Assembly (NCBI GenBank): GCA_020226215.1
Contig: CM035235.1
Span: 5,035,151 to 5,099,150, forward strand
Reading direction: 5' to 3'
Length of the DNA stretch: 64,000 nucleotides
Source of the DNA: Sindora glabra
Taxonomy: Eukaryota; Streptophyta; Magnoliopsida; Fabales; Fabaceae
Both the position numbers and the translations under genes were made by a program. The notes beneath the pieces were generated by a model, which ran no database searches, had not been told where the DNA came from, and saw only the letters and a list, made by a program, of their open reading frames with translations. Shown in pieces: positions 63,481-64,000 of the stretch. Positions within the stretch are counted from its first letter, which is position 1, and each line of letters begins with the position of its first letter.

Positions 63481-64000
63481 TACATTGATTATAAGAGTGT
63501 GATTCACATGTTATGATATTCATTAAAAAAAGATTAATTGTGTGATTGTGGCTCCTTAACGCAATATTCTTTAAGCACAAATGACAAATTGATATATGGT
63601 GAGTTATAGAAATAATACTTGTCATAATAAAAGATAGAGAATATTATAACTAATATATAATATAGAGATATAAAAATAGAATGAAATAACTATTTTATTT
63701 ATAAGATATCCTAATATGAAATCAATAAAAATAAAATATTACTTCATTTTTTAAATAAATTCTTTTATTTAAAACATATTTAAATTACATAAAAATTAAT
63801 TAGAAAATAAGTTTTAATAATACCATAATAACTAATATGTTTTAATAAATATAAATTTTTTATATAATATGTATTTTACATCAAATAAAATAAATTTTAA
63901 TAAAATTTTAAAAAATTAAACAAAATTTTGTAATGACTCAAGCATAATGAAACCGATTTCATTTCATTACATAGCCATAAAATTATTTTACAATGCCTCA

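Overview
The window is AT-rich plant nuclear DNA. GT-AG introns, a plant-specific RLCK-VII kinase, plant L1-type LINEs with DUF4283 ORF1s, DUF659-type hAT remnants, long LTRs and MITEs all point to a eudicot; species cannot be named from sequence alone. Only one gene looks intact: a six-exon APK1/PBL9-PBL10-type receptor-like cytoplasmic kinase on the minus strand (22414-25032). Nearly everything else recognisable is transposon debris, much of it nested.

Layout. 1-12772 and 15038-21665 are two diverged direct copies of one segment (a tandem segmental duplication whose left end lies outside the window). Copy 1 carries a 5.13-kb hAT transposon (1989-7122) with 8-bp target duplications; copy 2 keeps the empty target site (16948-16955). 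The hAT holds a broken minus-strand transposase and, separately, a fragment of an SD2-5-type S-receptor-like kinase. Each segment copy also carries the same MITEs and an internal ~440-bp direct repeat. Between the copies (12773-15037) only a degenerate 93-bp tandem repeat is visible.

After the kinase comes a candidate element with ~50-bp inverted ends (26134-29370) that encloses degenerate tandem repeats and a Ty3/gypsy-type polypurine tract plus LTR. A complete but dead L1-type LINE lies at 32753-43513, flanked by a perfect 13-bp target duplication. Its reverse transcriptase is split by a Copia/SIRE-like LTR (~36903-41569), which is itself split by a ~2.4-kb LTR (37973-40357): three nested layers. 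A second LINE remnant lies on the minus strand (47313-51420), with a 120-bp tandem duplication carrying TG/poly-G runs.

The right third (51.4-64 kb) is AT-rich and nearly gene-free. It holds small GC-richer islands (46.6-47.0, 55.2-55.7 and 58.05-58.3 kb), one with a striking cluster of ACGT/G-box bZIP-type sites, a group of related MITEs near 58.4-59.6 kb, and a perfect 8-bp stem-loop at 61.46 kb. I found no tRNA, rRNA, CRISPR or prokaryotic-type feature. The most informative observations are the paralogous empty site that orders duplication before hAT insertion, the captured kinase fragment in the hAT, and the triple nesting in the LINE.
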